Below, one piece after another: positions 62,152-64,000 of a stretch of DNA of 64,000 nt. Position 1 is the stretch's first letter. Each line of letters opens with the position of its first letter. Location of the stretch: the NCBI RefSeq assembly GCF_011250515.1, contig NZ_JAANOP010000002.1, forward strand, positions 310,001-374,000, written 5' to 3'. The notes beneath the pieces are model-generated. The model did no database searches and had not been told where the DNA came from. It saw only the letters and a program-made list of their open reading frames with translations. The translations under genes were made by a program, and so were the position numbers. The DNA is from Aquirufa ecclesiirivi (GTDB lineage: Bacteria; Bacteroidota; Bacteroidia; Cytophagales; Spirosomataceae).

Positions 62152-63252
62152 TCATTTTAGTCCATATCGATGCCCTGGCAATGTTTTTATAAAACCTTGA
62201 AACTCCAAGTTTAATAAAAGCATTGCCAGTTGATTGACTCCTTTCTGCAACTTCCAAGCTATTTCATCCAAAGCCAATACCTTCTCTTGATGAAGTAAAG
62301 ACAAAATTTGACTTTCATCATCCGTCAATCTACTCCATAACAAGCTTTTATTTTTAACTATTTTATCTGGATTGGATTGCCAGTTAAGCTGCTCCTTACA
62401 AGTCTCCCAATCTGTATAAATGGTTGCCTGATTTTTTAGAATCAACCGATTGCAGCCTTCTGAAAATACTTTTTGTAAATTCCCAGGAACAGCAAACACA
62501 TCACGATGGTAATTATTAGCATATTCTGCAGTGATCAAAGCTCCTCCTTTTTCCGCTGCTTCGACCACAATGGTGGCATCTGACATACCCGCAATAATTC
62601 GATTTCGCAAAGGAAAAAATCTTGGGTCGGGCTTTTGATGAAATGGATGTTCTGACAAAATACCTCCCATTTCCATCATTTGATGGGCATATTTAATATG
62701 TAAAGAGGGATAAATGCGTTGAAAGCCTCCTGCCAAAACCGCAATGGTAGGGACTTTTAATTCAATGCAAGCTTGATGTAAAGCGATATCGATTCCATAA
62801 GCTAAGCCACTCACAAAAATTACCTCATCATCGACAGAATCCTTCACAATTTGATAGGTCATTTCACGACCATATTCGGTGGCTTTCCTTGTTCCCACCA
62901 AAGCCATCACTTTATCATGCTGAAAATTCACATTCCCTTTAAAATACAGCAATAAGGGAGCGTCGTATAATTGCTTTAATCGATTTGGATATCCTTCATC
63001 CAAATAAAAAAATAGCCTTATTTGCTCCTTTTGACAATCCGAATATATCTTTTCTGCCTCGCTCAAGACCTGATTGAACTTGATTTCATGAGCAATCATG
63101 GGTCCGATATGCGGAACTTTCTGCAAAGTGGAAGTAGTTGAAAGGAAAACTTGTTTGGCAGAACCTATGTAGGAGATTAATCGTCGAGCATGTACGATTC
63201 CAATCTGAGGAACTAAACTAAGGGCAATTTGGAATACTTTTTCTTCTTCCAT
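62152..63252 (-). CDS. dprA: DNA-processing protein DprA
   Basis: A 366-residue DprA (Smf), which loads RecA on incoming single-stranded DNA in transformation. An N-terminal SAM-like helical part is followed by the Rossmann-like core, with ALVGTRKATEYGREM, SGLAYGIDIALHQ, the FPLRNRIIAGMSDA segment and EKGGALITAEYA. The C-terminal winged helix (LDEIAWKLQKGVNQLAMLLLNLE) is present. It lies 36 bp downstream of the MerR gene. Confidence 0.94.
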   Translation of the reverse strand: MEEEKVFQIALSLVPQIGIVHARRLISYIGSAKQVFLSTTSTLQKVPHIGPMIAHEIKFNQVLSEAEKIYSDCQKEQIRLFFYLDEGYPNRLKQLYDAPLLLYFKGNVNFQHDKVMALVGTRKATEYGREMTYQIVKDSVDDEVIFVSGLAYGIDIALHQACIELKVPTIAVLAGGFQRIYPSLHIKYAHQMMEMGGILSEHPFHQKPDPRFFPLRNRIIAGMSDATIVVEAAEKGGALITAEYANNYHRDVFAVPGNLQKVFSEGCNRLILKNQATIYTDWETCKEQLNWQSNPDKIVKNKSLLWSRLTDDESQILSLLHQEKVLALDEIAWKLQKGVNQLAMLLLNLEFQGFIKTLPGHRYGLK

Positions 63253-63288
63253 CGGGCTTTAAATGAAACATTTCCCGAAAGAAAAAAA

Positions 63289-64000
<712 letters not shown>

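Overview
The window comes from a low-GC member of the Bacteroidota, most likely a Cytophagales-type bacterium. Four things point there: the SprA gene with its ruvA/gcvH neighbours and a gldF gene (type IX secretion/gliding families of this phylum); the parA-parB-DUF5683-dapB-lepB order; Bacteroidota-restricted families (DUF4199, DUF5683, DUF3822, the Hc1 histone-like protein); and many promoters of the Bacteroidota form TTG-N(18-23)-TAnnTTTG with little Shine-Dalgarno. I see no rRNA, tRNA, insertion sequence, prophage or CRISPR array. It reads as compact core genome with very short gaps.

Layout. 1-4.7 kb: end of lpxA, a lone ABC ATPase, then leftward gcvH, a dihydroorotase-like gene, two small membrane proteins and gldF. 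4.7-15.6 kb: leftward block tatA-gatA-lytic transglycosylase-ruvA-sprA, feeding on into gcvH. 15.7-23.4 kb: DUF1232 protein, malate dehydrogenase, FtsX-type permease, a large FAD/Fe-S oxidoreductase, ung, apaG and an apparently shortened methyltransferase relative. 23.4-31.3 kb: DEAD-box helicase with a structured leader, OmpA-like membrane protein, fused hisB, a 32-residue membrane ORF, radC, rpsT, a zinc phospholipase C-like protein and an RlmI-type methyltransferase. 31.3-36.4 kb: leftward parA-parB-DUF5683-dapB-phyH-lepB operon. 36.5-45.5 kb: peptide transporter, VIT-type transporter, ggt, alpha-oxoamine synthase (sphingo-/sulfonolipid type), Hc1 histone-like gene, MaoC protein, lipid kinase and dnaA. 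45.5-54.5 kb: recA, DUF3108 protein, photolyase, then the rightward run queA-ispD-RND transporter-MFS transporter-small ORF. 54.6-64 kb: GapN-like aldehyde dehydrogenase, Tat-signal oxidoreductase, a cluster of inverted and direct repeats, a YbiT-type ABC-F ATPase, DUF3822-coaD, NUDIX, pyrE, dprA, a MerR regulator and the start of alaS.

The genes mostly serve replication and segregation (dnaA, parAB, recA, ruvA, radC, dprA, ung, phr), envelope building and secretion (lpxA, sprA, lepB, tatA, the transglycosylase, the lipid synthase) and central metabolism (mdh, gcvH, pyrE, dapB, ispD, coaD). I found no clear new defence or mobile system. The points most worth a second look are small-scale: an ABC-F protein whose two ATP sites are degraded in a complementary way, an aldehyde dehydrogenase lacking the usual catalytic glutamate, a possible three-way-junction leader before the helicase, a promoter almost on the hisB start codon, a tiny membrane ORF sharing a 14-bp terminator stem with radC, and a repeat cluster behind the ABC-F gene. 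Family names come from my recognition of the protein sequences; no database search was run.
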